Positions 1 through 10,419 of a stretch of 64,000 bases of DNA are shown here, in pieces. Position 1 is the first letter of the stretch. The number at the start of each line of letters is the position of its first letter. Both the position numbers and the translations under genes were made by a program. The notes beneath the pieces were generated by a model. That model was not told where the DNA came from. It worked only from the letters and a program-made list of their open reading frames with translations, and searched no databases. Source of the stretch: Cyclaneusma minus (taxonomy: Eukaryota; Ascomycota; Leotiomycetes; Marthamycetales; Marthamycetaceae); the NCBI GenBank assembly GCA_037179335.1, contig JAKZHN010000008.1:992001-1056000 (forward strand), in the 5' to 3' direction.

Positions 1-692
1 GGACTTCTGATTGTCGCCGGAAGCGATACTACGAGCACTTGTCTGGCTGCCTGCTTCTATTATCTGTGTGCTCATCCACAGAAGCTGGCTAAGTTAAGAT
101 CTGAGATTGACGCTGCTTTTGAGGATGTGGAGGAAATTAGGAGTGGGGAGAAGTTGAATGGTTTGAAGTACCTGAGGGCTGTGCTTGATGAGTCAATGCG
201 GATGAGTCCTCCGGTTGGTGGTGTATTGCCGAGAAGGGTGCTGAAGGGCGGGTTGCTCATTGCTGGTGAGCAGAAAGGGGATAAAATCTTGATCCCTGAA
301 GGCACCATAGTTGGAACGGGTGCATACGCTCTTCATCACAAAGAAGAGTACTTTCCTCATCCATTTGAATTTGCGCCCGAACGATGGCTAGTGGGAGAAC
401 AGCTAGCGGAGAGGAGAACCACCCGGGAGGATGTCGATGTAGCTAAAGGCGCGTTTGCGGCTTTCAGCATGGGTAACAGGGGGTGCCTCGGCAAGAGCTT
501 GGCGTATGCGGAGGCCACCACTGCGATGGCAAGGGCAGTGAAGTTGTTTGATATGCGACTGGTGGAGGGAGATGAAGGTAAAGTGTGGTTGGCGGGGAGG
601 AAGATGGTGGACTGAGAAAGGGGGAGTTCTACGTGTTTGACGCTTTTACGGGAGCGAAAGAGGGCCCTATGGTGGAGTTTCGGAAGAGATGA
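1..692 (+). CDS. Cytochrome P450, 3' part (5' end outside window, probable frameshift)
   Basis: Heme-thiolate monooxygenase, probably ER-anchored; the substrate cannot be told. The window opens inside the I helix: residues AGSDTT (oxygen-activation motif) are encoded in frame 1 from base 1. ESMR (the ExxR motif of helix K) follows, then FSMGNRGCLG, the heme loop whose Cys is the iron ligand. Frame 1 stops at 613-615. The usual P450 C-terminus then continues in frame 3 from about 609 to the stop at 690-692, ending in GPMVEFRKR, a typical fungal P450 tail. I found no GT-AG intron of the right length and phase to join the two frames. A one- or two-base indel between about 595 and 612 is therefore likely, either a real mutation or an assembly error. 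The heme and ExxR regions are intact. Confidence 0.9.
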
Positions 693-1112
693 GAGGCAGC
701 CCTGGTGGAGAGAGAGCATCTAGAATTCAGTAGCCTGCGGCGTTGATTGCTGCACGCAACAGTCGCAGAGTGAACTCAGCGTTGGATTCCGCAGAAGTGT
801 ATCTAGATTCTTCAACCAAGTTGTCGTAATGCCTTGCATGTGACGTGCATACGGGCTTGCATGTGGAATGATAGACGTGCAACAAACCACAAAATGGCAA
901 ATCCCAGTACCTCGGAATACAGTAGCAATCTCTTTCCGAGACTCCGGATCCCATCCGAGGAATGTATCGATGCGCGACAAAATGATCAAGATATACTTGC
1001 TCATTCCTGCACTCGTCGATGTGCAACAAAGCTACTCACCTCCACGTGGTTTTCAAATATATCATATCGTGCTTTCGATAATTCCTGCAACACCATCCTT
1101 TTCCACCCCCAT
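693..1112. other. Gap between convergent genes, nothing recognised
   Basis: The 420 bases between the P450 tail and the amidase stop codon hold only short chance frames. They are presumably the two 3' untranslated regions. Confidence 0.5.
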
Positions 1113-2807
1113 TCACTCACTCAGTCTGCCAAGCTCATAGTCCCGATGAACCCCCCTTCTGTCAGGTACGACTTCCGGCACCGCCCCATAACTCCTCGCA
1201 TCCACCGTCCCATTCACAGCCCCCGGCACTCTCCTCCCCTCTCCCATCTTCTCAAGCACACTCGCCACCCCCAACAACCTCCCCTCATCCCACTTCCTCC
1301 CCAGAATCTCCATTCCCACCGGCACACCCACCAGTGCCTCCCCCGTCTTTTCCGCATACCCTGCCGGCACACACACAACCGGCCATCCCGCGAGCGCTGC
1401 CAGTATCCCATTTCTTCCATACTGGCTCTTCGCTCCCACTTTTACGGGTAAATTTTTCTGCTGCGGATAGATGAGTGCTGTGAGATTGTGCTTGCTGAAG
1501 ATAGACACTAGTGTCTCTTGGAGAGATGCGATTTGGGTGAGCTTGGAGGTGTATGTGGAATTTGAGGGCGATGAGATGAGGGCGGATTGGATGTAGGCGT
1601 GTTGTGAAGGGATTACGAGGAATTTGTGCGAGTTGTACATTGAGGTTAGGGATGAGGGGGGAGGGCTGGCGAAAGGCGTGGTTTGGAGGTACGAGTCCAT
1701 TGCGGAGCGGAACTCGGACGTCTGCGTGTCTAAGCGGGCAGAGAGGGAGGGAGCGTTGAAAAGCGAACCTGTGATATTCACAACTGATGCGCCGGCCGAA
1801 GTAAGCTTGGAAACCATATTTTCCATGATAGTGTTCACAGCGTCTGTCTCAGGTGATGAAGTCCGGTCGAAGAACCCCTCTATAAGCCCAAAACGCAGAC
1901 CTTCCAATCCAATATCCTCTCCGAGAAATTTGGTATAATCGATCCCTGCCTTTCCACGCGGAATCTGCTCGGTAGCATTATCAGCAACATCATATCCAAT
2001 ACTACCCATAACGCTCAAAGCAACAGCCAGATCTTTCACCGTCCTCGCCATTGGCCCGACAACATCTTGCGTAAACGAAACTGGAATAACTCCTTTCCTC
2101 GATATCAGCCCTCTAGTCGGCCGGACACTAAACAGACTATTCGCGCTTGCTGGCGATCGCAGACTATTCACCGTATCGGTACCTGTTCCCAGAACCGCAA
2201 AGCTGCTAGCAATTGCAGCACCTGTGCCTCCAGAGCTGCCGCCGGGCGTTCTGGTGAGATCGTATGGATTTAGAGTCTGGCCGCCGAGCGAAGAGACTGT
2301 CAGACCTTCTAAAGCGAGCTCGTGCATGTTGGTTTTGCCGAGTATAATGGCACCTGCGGATTGAAAAGCGCTTACGGCTGGAGCGTCGTAGACTGGCTGG
2401 GAATCTGCTAGGGCAAGGCTAGCGCCTGTTGTTTTCATTTCAGAGGTGTCGAACTGTGCTTCGAATCAGCTAAGTTTTGATAACTGCCAGAAGCTCGGAA
2501 GCCAGACGTTGTCTTTCAGCAGGACTGGGACGCAGAAAAGAGATGCTGTAGCATTGCCGGAAGCAAGCTGGAGGTCTAGAGATTCGGCGATTGACAAGGC
2601 GTGGGGATTTAAGGAGATGATGGCGTTTATGACGGGGTTGTAGATTTCGATTCTTGCGAGGAACGCTTCGACCACTTCCCTGCAGGAAGAGGATCCGGAG
2701 AATAGTGCATTGTGGACGCTTTCTACGGTGGATTCTCGAGCATCGAACGGCTCTGCTGTTGTGAAAGTGAGAGTCAAAAGGACCAGGAGGAAGGATCTCA
2801 ATTGCAT
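1113..2807 (-). CDS. Secreted amidase (amidase signature family)
   Basis: Hydrolyses amide bonds, probably outside the cell or in the secretory pathway. There are two exons, 2807-2508 and 2453-1113, with a 54-nt intron at 2454-2507. The intron restores the family block LLKDNFDT, which neither open frame carries alone; the spliced product is 546 residues, normal for the family. The N-terminus MQLRSFLLVLLTLTF is a signal peptide. The Ser-cisSer-Lys triad is visible: Lys in LLKDN, the Gly/Ser loop GGSSGG, and the nucleophile region GTDTVNSLRSPAS. Several N-x-S/T sequons in the second half fit a secreted glycoprotein. It converges on the P450. The acceptor amide cannot be inferred; fungal relatives are annotated broadly as amidase or glutamyl-tRNA amidotransferase subunit A-like. 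Confidence 0.92.
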
Positions 2808-3809
2808 TGTCCTGATGGTGAGGTTGCTGTCAAAGGCGGGGGGAGAGTGTGTAGCAGTCCCCGCACTATTCCTCGGGATCGATCCGACTTACCGGGAGCG
2901 ATAGTATTGTTAGGAATAAGTCGAACGATTAGTCTGGGAAAATGCGTAACGAGAGCTGTTTAATATAAGACGATTTATCCAGAATAACATAAGTACTATC
3001 AGAAACGACAGAGTGACTGGGAAATGACAGGAGTTATTGGAAACAACAGAGACAATGAGAAACAACAGGAATCACTAGAAACAACAAGCATAATTCAGAT
3101 CGGGTGGTGCAAACGTACTGCAGCCAGCACTTCTCGGATTAGATCAGCCTGTCAGATGATAAAGGCTGGAATGGTAGCGGGGGTTTGAATTATATATTCA
3201 AGCCTTGCATTTATCCTACCGAGTCCCAACGCCGGTATCTGGGGTATCTCGAGTCTCCTTCATCGAACATCGCCCTTATTTACACAAAGCAGACGCTGTC
3301 AGTATCCAACTGCGTCTCGGAATTCAAACCACCACCAGGTCTGCTCTTCTCTTCATGTACAATGATGCAGTTCACCCGATACATGTATACCATGTATTTA
3401 TGATTGTTCTGCGTATGACTCACGCAAGCCCGCCGCCACGCAGTAACAGGAGAGACAGTCCTCTACCATCTCTCGAACGCGGGCCATCGATTTTGATAGA
3501 ACCCCAGGCAGAGGCCCTCAAAATGGCCGCGGTTGGTTGGCTGGTCGAATCTGGCGAAGTGGCGTCTCGCGCAACTTAGCCGTGTATTCAATATACCCGA
3601 TGCGGACGTGTTTGTCCAACAGATGGTGTTGAGAAAGTGTCGCCAATTCTCCCTCACCAACCACCAACTTCTGCCACATCCACAATATCGAGTGTGGCAG
3701 CACCAGCCAATCAATGATCTGGCCGCAAAGAATTTCGCTCAGATGTTGGCTACACAGGCCAAACAGCCGGCTTGGCAGCATCTGGTCCTGGCACAAACAA
3801 CACCTCTCT
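2808..3809. other. Intergenic: amidase promoter side and DUF3431 3' side
   Basis: No gene recognised. The only clear structure is the short tandem array at 3001-3098. Frames here are short and look like shadows. Confidence 0.5.
3001..3098. repeat. Degenerate tandem repeat, five copies of 19-20 bp
   Basis: Five consecutive units start at about 3002, 3021, 3041, 3060 and 3079. Each begins with a GAAAYRACAG-like core (GAAACGACAG, GAAATGACAG, then AAACAACAG twice and AAACAACAAG) followed by 9-10 variable bases. The first copies diverge most. It lies about 200 bp upstream of the amidase start, so it could bear on that promoter, but nothing shows this. Confidence 0.75.
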
Positions 3810-4970
3810 TCAATCGACATAAAGGTCGTCGCCCGCCACCCGCATTCGGTATTCCAAGCTCTGTCCACCCAGAACAGCACTCTTTTTCATCAAAGCCCGT
3901 TCGCTATTCACATCTTCCAGTATTTCCATGAGCTCAGCTCGCCTCTTCGCCCGTTCTTGCGACATACTCTCTGTCAGGCCTGGCACGTCAGCTAGGCTGC
4001 CCTTGGTTAGAGCACTCTCCAACGTACTTGCACGGTTGCCCAGAGCCACGTATTTTTCATATGCCTGTTTGCTGTCGAAGCAGATATGGAAGGCGCGGCA
4101 GTACGTCTTCCACTCTACCGGGCAATCCACCGTCTTATTCAAGAACAGGTAGTAGAACATATGTTCCCACGTGCGGCCTGAGATGCCATCTGGAAGCTCC
4201 GTGTCGACGAGCCATTGGACGTGTCGCTGATACTGCTCGCGCGGAACGGCCAGAATCTTCTCGCGGGTCACGGCGAACTGATTGCAGCAGGGTCCGGCCA
4301 TGATCCTCGGAAGCTCGACGTCGGGGAAGTTCTCGGCGAAGGCATCCTTCATGTACATTTCTTCCGTCTTCGAGCCATCGGGCCGCTTGTTGGTCGTGTC
4401 GATCCAGGCCGGGCATCCGTTTTCCCACGAAACTCTCAGATTCACATATCCTCGTCGCATGACCTCCTGGGTATCGAGAAGGCGCATGGCTACCGCTGTC
4501 GAACCCTCAAACATCGCTTCGACGTGCCATGCATGTTCCTGGGCGTGGGTGAAAACGACATAGTCCGGCAGATTGTCGTAGAAGTCCACCATATACTGCA
4601 ACATCATGATGGCCTCGTGACCTTTATTCGCCGGGGGATGGTACTGGGCCTCTGGGTCGTCGGCCACGTATTGAATGACTTCGAGTCCTGGAAGATTGAG
4701 ATTCTTGGCCCATCGGATATCTTCGCCCTTGGTGGAGGATATAACATGGTGTCCTTTCAAAGGAGGCCCCGTCATATTGAGGTGAATGGTCGGGGACATG
4801 ACTGGGTATAACTTTTCCGTTCCATCTTCGATCGCGGACTCGCTCAGCTGGCCGGTGATATTGCGAAGGACGGGTTGGTAGGGTAGGAGGCAGTACACAA
4901 GCAGAGTGAGGACTGCCAAACTCGAAACGACGATCATCCGCCACGACAGGGACTGAAAAGCAGGAATCAT
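3810..4970 (-). CDS. DUF3431 family type II membrane protein
   Basis: Single-exon gene of 386 residues. After a short cytoplasmic stretch, one hydrophobic segment (about residues 12-30, VVSSLAVLTLLVYCLL) anchors the protein. The rest should face the secretory lumen; two N-x-T/S sites sit just after the anchor. The central part (about residues 95-300), with the blocks DFYDNLPDYVVFTHAQEHAW and GPCCNQFAVTREKI, matches what I know of DUF3431, a family widespread in fungi and distantly glycosyltransferase-like. Function is not established. The start is the first ATG of an uninterrupted frame and gives the expected anchor. Confident on family, not on activity. Confidence 0.85.
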   Translation of the reverse strand: MIPAFQSLSWRMIVVSSLAVLTLLVYCLLPYQPVLRNITGQLSESAIEDGTEKLYPVMSPTIHLNMTGPPLKGHHVISSTKGEDIRWAKNLNLPGLEVIQYVADDPEAQYHPPANKGHEAIMMLQYMVDFYDNLPDYVVFTHAQEHAWHVEAMFEGSTAVAMRLLDTQEVMRRGYVNLRVSWENGCPAWIDTTNKRPDGSKTEEMYMKDAFAENFPDVELPRIMAGPCCNQFAVTREKILAVPREQYQRHVQWLVDTELPDGISGRTWEHMFYYLFLNKTVDCPVEWKTYCRAFHICFDSKQAYEKYVALGNRASTLESALTKGSLADVPGLTESMSQERAKRRAELMEILEDVNSERALMKKSAVLGGQSLEYRMRVAGDDLYVD

Positions 4971-6920
4971 GGTCGCGACTCTCGAAGCTGTCGTCGCCCT
5001 TCCTATCTGCCGACCTCTCGTCTGCCTATATTCTTCCTTCGTGTCCAGGAGACTTCCAAAATATACAGACTCACAGTCTCGTATGTTGTGCCAACTTATT
5101 CATACTAAGACAAGCTCATCCTGAAGCTGCCCTCGACTGGTGAACGAAAGAAACGAAATTCAGCGCAACAAGTAGCGATGGATGGATAGCGATGAATAGT
5201 CAGAGGGTTTTCGCGCTGAGAAGGAAAAGAATATGAACATTTCTGGACGTGGGAAAGCAGAAGAATAATAACGAGAGAGCACTTGCTCGGCGGGGACCAT
5301 GGGCGACTAGCCAGCCGCAGGGGAGGAAATGTGGGAAGCCACGAATCTGACACTCGCGACCTTTTTCAAAAGGCCCCCGAGATTTCTGTAAGTGGCCCGC
5401 GCGGACTCATCCCGAGACTTCCCCACATATTGCCGATGTTGCGAGTTCAATGAGACAAGTTGTTTTGAGTCCAGTCGTTCCATGCTGGGCAAGACTTGCT
5501 TCAAACATGAACTTCGAACACTCCGCTGTGCCGACAACTCGCAAGCCCTGCAAAACAGGCAATTAAGGTATACAAACCTCGGCAATAACATAAGATATCA
5601 GCGGGTGAAGGGGTGCTGGCCTGCCAGGCTTGGGGACTTCAATTCGAGAAGTCGTCGTCCGGCCGCGTCACCTTTGCTTCGAGATGGCCCGTCGGACGCA
5701 GCTGCTAACTGCCGCTTTGGGGCGCTGCTGCGTACCCCATGTCCCCATCCCGCATAGCGCAGCAATTTAGTCTACGCCATCCCACGGGCTGGCGCTGCTT
5801 GGAAAAGGCTTGGTTCAGCCTCAGAACTTGTACACCACGTCCTTATTCCCGCCTGAGGAGAACCTCGATCACTCAAGCTTGGATCTTGCTCACAGAGTTC
5901 AGGCTTGCGCGGGTCGCGCCGCCAAAGGGAAGTCAAAAAGAAACTTTCCGTGACTCTTAGGGTTTGAGGCTGCACGACTTGAGGACCACGGACTTCAGTC
6001 CATTTCGCGAAGTCTGGCCTCCAGCATCCAGACATCAAACTGGATCATTTCGAAGTACATATGACGTCTCTCCGCCGACGAGGACCGGAAATAAACCCAG
6101 AGACAGGGTCCAGCGGGAGCTTTTATTATTGGAGGAATTAACGAATAACATGTAGCATTATTTTGGACGTGCACGGGTCTCAAGAGCGTCGCGTCCGATA
6201 AGAGTGTCAGCCCCCTGCAGTAGGTCTGTCACACAGGACAACGCGAGTTTCATACATCTGATGATACCTATGAAAGACTCGTCTAGCCCATCCCCTTTCC
6301 CTCAACATCACTAAACCAAGCATGCTCCTCTTATCAACCTTCCAGGCAGTGAGTACCTAAGCCTTGAAATCTCGAGTATTGCTTCGTTTCTCCAGAACAT
6401 TGTGCTGCCAAAAGTCTCAGCCTCTTGAAATCCAGGAATTTGGAGCCGATGGATGCTACCTGTCCAATATCAACGGTCAAACGTCCATCTCGTTTCAATA
6501 TTTGACATTTCTCGCCTATCCTGCCTCTCTTTTGCGATATCGTTATTATTGCTTCAAAACTTCATCGCGACTATTTTGCTTGTGCCGACTGACTGACTCG
6601 CTTTTCGTGTTCATTTCATCTTCCCCTTCTTCTCATTTCGCTGCTTGCGTTGCTGCATCGCCTCCAGTCCAGTCCGTATCTTTGCAACTTCCCGGAATAA
6701 GGATTGACGTACAAAGTCGTCACCATTTAGCAAGCAATAGTCTGTTATCTTCAAGCTGTTCCGCCCAAACGTCACCATTAACCATTTTGATCAATGGTCA
6801 AAATCTCGAAATCACTTCGAATGAGCGAATCTGTGGAGCTGACGAATGTTTGATTGTTCCCCTGAATCCTCCCAAAGTCTTGAAATCAGAGACTTAATTC
6901 ACTTCCTCTGGAGTTTTAGC
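4971..6920. other. Gene-free stretch upstream of the first 5S gene
   Basis: The first few hundred bases should contain the promoter of the DUF3431 gene. The remaining 1.5 kb has only overlapping short frames on both strands with no recognisable protein, and no repeat was seen. Confidence 0.4.
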
Positions 6921-7039
6921 ACATACGACCATAGACTGAGGAGAACTGGCAACCCCGTCCGCTCTTGCATACATAAGCCTCAGATCGGCAGATTAGTAGT
7001 TGGGTGGGTGACCACCAGCGAATACCTGCTGTTGTATGT
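6921..7039 (+). rRNA. 5S ribosomal RNA, copy 1
   Basis: A 119-nt sequence beginning ACATACGACC and ending TGTTGTATGT, the standard ends of fungal 5S rRNA, which pair as helix I. The highly conserved internal block GTAGTTGGGTGGGTGACCAC and the CCCGTCCGCTC motif of the loop A region are present. A TTAAT element lies about 28 bp upstream, roughly where fungal 5S genes have a TATA-like box. A T-run follows at once (from 7039), a normal Pol III stop. It is a lone copy outside the rDNA. It differs from the copy at 53244-53362 at only two positions (23 and 33). The 3' end is uncertain by one or two bases. Confidence 0.95.
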
Positions 7040-7368
7040 TTTGGTTTTTTTGCCAAATCTGTCTTCCCTTCCATGTAGGAAGACCTAGATTTACTCTGTT
7101 TTCGAAAGTGTCAAGCCCAAGCGGGTGAAATCTAGAAACCTCTTTTTTTCAAATGTATTCGCTACAAGGGGTTGAGGTAACCGTTACACCACGATTTTTT
7201 AAATCTGGTGGCAACTTCTAAAGGAGTTGTAAGGCACCATTGTGCATGATTTTTGCTTCTGATCTTGATTTTGACTACTCGATATGAATTCGCTCGTATA
7301 GATCTGACCAAGGGTAATGCCGGTATAGCAACCAAAGGACGCCCAAACACGTACAAAGCTCCATTGCT
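7040..7368. other. Short intergenic gap, Pol III terminator then nothing
   Basis: T-rich termination tract just after the 5S gene. The rest is unassigned sequence and the 3' side of the M20 gene. Confidence 0.5.
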
Positions 7369-8716
7369 TCACGCCTTCTCAAACTCCTCCTTGATCTCCT
7401 CGAGCAATCCCTTCCTCGTCAGAACCTCAATCCCCGTCGCCGCCAACGCCTTCGCAGCCCTCAGCGCCAGCCCATGCGCCTCTTCCGTTCTCGCCGCCTT
7501 CGCAAAACCAGGGTTATGCGGCCCTACATCACTCGGTATCCTAAAGCCAACGCTTAGGCTAGGCATAGCATAGCTAATGTTTCCCTGATCAGTACTAGCC
7601 TGCGTCTCACCTCGGATATAATCAAGATCTGGCGTGAGAATCTCCCCGCCAAGACGATTGAAATAGTGGCGATAGAAGCGCCCCATGGCGAAATTGGGAA
7701 CATGGTTGTCATAGCTGCCTATGGGAGTCATCTTCAGCTTCGCGCCTGTTGCTAGGGCGCCGGATTGGAAACAGGCTTCGACTTTCTGCTTGAGTTCTGC
7801 GAGGCGGGTTTTGGTGCTTGCGCGGACGACCCAGACACCGGCTGTGTAGGCGTGGATGATGTTGGGTCTGATGCCACCGTCTGTAATATGACCCTAGAAT
7901 ACCTATGTCAGTATTTTCTTGCGAGCCGGGCTGCTGCAGGTAATTCTGTTTGTAATATACCTGGATTATATCGCCAGGCATAGTCTGCTGCCTTAAGACA
8001 GAAATAGCATTGTATGCAGTAACCATGGCATCGAGAGCATTAATCCCCTCCCACGGATTAGCAGCAGCATGTGCTTCTCGCCCAAAATACTCGACTTTGA
8101 AGTCCTCGTAAGCAGCTGTTCGCATCAGCGCTGAATCTGGCACACTTCCAGGGTGTGTGATCAAAGACACATCAACGTCATGATCCGAATATGCACCGGC
8201 ATTAAGAAGTTTGATCTTTCCCCCGCCTCCCTCTTCAGCGGGGGTTCCAAACAAGACGACTTTGCCGGGGAGTTGGTGTTGCTCAATGGCAGCGGCTACT
8301 GCCAAAGCCCCGGCGACTGAGGCCGTCATGATGAGATTGTGGCCACAGGAGTGGCCGATGCTTTTTAGAGCATCGTATTCGGCGTTGAAACTGACTGTTG
8401 GGCCTTTGCGGCCGGAGTCGAAGACTGCTATGAAGGCGGTTGGGATTCCGTATGCCGAGGGAGTGACTTTCCAGCCTGGCTTTGATTTCATGAACTTGGT
8501 TAGGGTCCAGTGGGCGAAGTATTCATCGTAGGCGAGTTCAGGATTATCGTGGATTTTGAGGTTTAGGAGGCGGAGTTCTGCGCTGATGGAATCGATGTAG
8601 TCCGAGATATAGGCTAGATAGTCTGGACAATGATTCTCAGGAGAGGTGGATGACTTGACATCGAGGTCCGATATGACAACGTAGTCCTCATCGTCGAGCA
8701 GCAGAGAATGTTCCAT
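7369..8716 (-). CDS. M20-family peptidase / amidohydrolase (ACY1L2-like)
   Basis: Two-zinc hydrolase of the M20 (subfamily D) group, which cleaves N-acyl-amino acids or dipeptides in the cytosol. Exons 8716-7961 and 7893-7369 with a 67-nt intron (7894-7960) give 426 residues. Splicing joins PGDIIQ to GHITDGGI in frame and so restores the continuous fold. Metal-binding and catalytic blocks are visible: EYDALKSIGHSCGHN, GTPAEEGGGGK and the dimerisation-domain block HAAANPWEGINALDA. The frame stays open upstream to 8917, but those 67 codons look like leader sequence, so I chose the ATG at 8716 (MEHSLLLDDED). It is divergent from the copper-fist gene. Two tandem GATAAG sites lie about 180 bp upstream, compatible with nitrogen control. 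Confidence 0.9.
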
Positions 8717-8857
8717 TGTATGAACGTGGTTGTGCGAATGTGGTTGTGTGGTCTTCTGAGCTGTACCAGCGTTTCTTTGATTTTCTAGGCAGTCACAGTG
8801 TTTGATTAGAGTTCTGTCGTTGAAGAATGCGCTTCTCACTCGAGAATGGCATCTCGG

Positions 8858-8881
8858 CATTGCCCCGCGGCAATGCGGGGC
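8858..8881. repeat. Overlapping inverted repeats
   Basis: CATTGCC and GGCAATG face each other across four bases (8858-8875). GCCCCGC and GCGGGGC face each other across six bases (8862-8881). The two palindromes share bases and could form alternative hairpins or a dimeric protein-binding site 140-165 bp upstream of the M20 start. Confidence 0.65.
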
Positions 8882-8897
8882 AGCGATTGCGACGGCC

Positions 8898-8908
8898 GAT
8901 AAGATAAG
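8898..8908 (+). promoter_or_regulatory. Tandem GATA-factor sites
   Basis: GATAAGATAAG contains two GATAAG motifs overlapping by one base. Paired HGATAR sites are the preferred targets of AreA/NIT2-type nitrogen regulators in ascomycetes. The position, about 180 bp upstream of the M20 amidohydrolase, fits nitrogen regulation of that gene; this is inferred only. Confidence 0.5.
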
Positions 8909-10419
8909 ATCCGCCACCGTTCCTGACTTTCAATATCGATGCTGCAACGAGACCCCCAACTCATTTATATTTGGCCATCTCAACATCGACAGCTCTTGAT
9001 CGAGGACATCGGCCAAATGTCCAGCCTCGTGGGGAGTCAGACATATGCTCGGTCACGACTTCTATCCGCCAGAAGTCGTCCAGCCTCCGCTTCAATGACC
9101 AGTGTCTCCAGCTGACGGCGCTTTGACAGGTGTTCGGGCAATCCCATGGGCGCTATTCGCATCGTAAAACGTCCCTTGCAGAACAGCGGTGCGGTAGAGT
9201 ATCATAGCGATGCTCGTTGGTCAAGCGACCCGAAGCACCTGATGGCTGCCGTTGGTGTTTCCTGGAGTCAGGCCTGGACCGTTGGTTCTATGCTCTTCGA
9301 TACTTCGAGCAGCGATCCTCAGGGTGTTCCGATGCTGGTCGGGGACTGCAGATGGATTCTCCAAATAGGTACATCCAGCCATCGGGTCGATGTGGTCGAC
9401 GGCGGATGTTGCGCGAAAGAGGTTGCGTGAAGAAACGTGGTGGTGGTTCAACATGAGTCTCCCAAGCCCTGCATGCAGTGCGGCCTCTGATTGACCAAAA
9501 CTTGCTCTCTTGGCGCCCCCGGCTTGGGCCCCAGCCCTGCAACATCCCTGGAGGCGCATCTCGACCTCTCCCGCGCTGCGAACCGCCGAGCCCTTGGCAT
9601 TTTTGTCGTTCCCTCGCGCAACATTCGTCTTGTCTCCAAGCTTTTGTTCCACTTTTAACCTTTTTCCATCCTCTTTTCTACTGTTTCACCGCCGGCTGCC
9701 ACTGTTTCTTGACCCAACTTCCAGCTTCCAAGTCTCCACTTTGCGACTATCCAAAGCAAGTCAAGTGTGCTGTGGGAAACAAAGAACAATCCCCCCATTG
9801 AGACTCTATCACGTCCAATTTCGCTGTCCACGACCCAGCCGAGAGGACACCGGCCGATCCATTCCCGCCGTCACCTGTGAGGTGCGACAGCGTCACCGTC
9901 AAACACCGGACTGGCGAGGGAAAAGAGTCCGCGCCATCTAGTCCAGAGAAAAGAAGAGGCATGTATGTATTTTATGGTGATGGGTCATCCAACCTCTGCT
10001 TATCAAACCTGCGATTCCGTCTTCCCCGCCTCTAATCCGCCCATCTCTGACGAAGCTCAGCAGTATTGCTCCCTTAAGCAAGCTCCTTTCTGGGGACCCC
10101 ATTCTCGCGCAACGTGGTCCCCTGGATGCAACTTCCTGGTATACACTTGCGCTAGCATCCGCCAGATCTCCCCGCCTCGTGAGACCGGTCCCCCGAGTCA
10201 GATCAAACTCTTTTCCCCGTATGATTGACTTTGCATTGCGGCTCTGCTCCTCGGTTGACCTCCTATGCCAAGTCCAGGCACCTGCTCATTCCATTGGATT
10301 CGAGGACAGCATCACCCCGTTAGAATCCTGAAGGTGGATTGGACCCTCCTTTCTCAGGACACTGGCGTGATCGCGATCGTCTCAGCACAACCCCCGCTCT
10401 CCCGGATTAAGCAGTCAAG

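Larger units (their letters stand above)
8717..10419. promoter_or_regulatory. Divergent promoter region: M20 hydrolase / copper-fist factor
   Basis: 1.7 kb between divergent starts. The M20 side holds overlapping inverted repeats at 8858-8881 and tandem GATAAG sites at 8898-8908. The copper-fist side is pyrimidine-rich (about 9580-9740), common in long fungal 5' leaders. No gene recognised. Confidence 0.55.

Noticed and set aside
834..1451. 205-codon plus-strand frame overlapping the amidase 3' end
   Set aside because: Arg/His/Pro-rich shadow of the amidase coding strand; no start context or domain.
6364..7088. Frames of 177 and 80 codons spanning the 5S rRNA region
   Set aside because: The 5S gene explains the conserved part; the frames show no protein-like conservation.
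8717..8917. Upstream start for the M20 hydrolase at 8917
   Set aside because: The extra 67 codons are Cys/His/Arg-rich and unlike the family; the ATG at 8716 gives a normal length.
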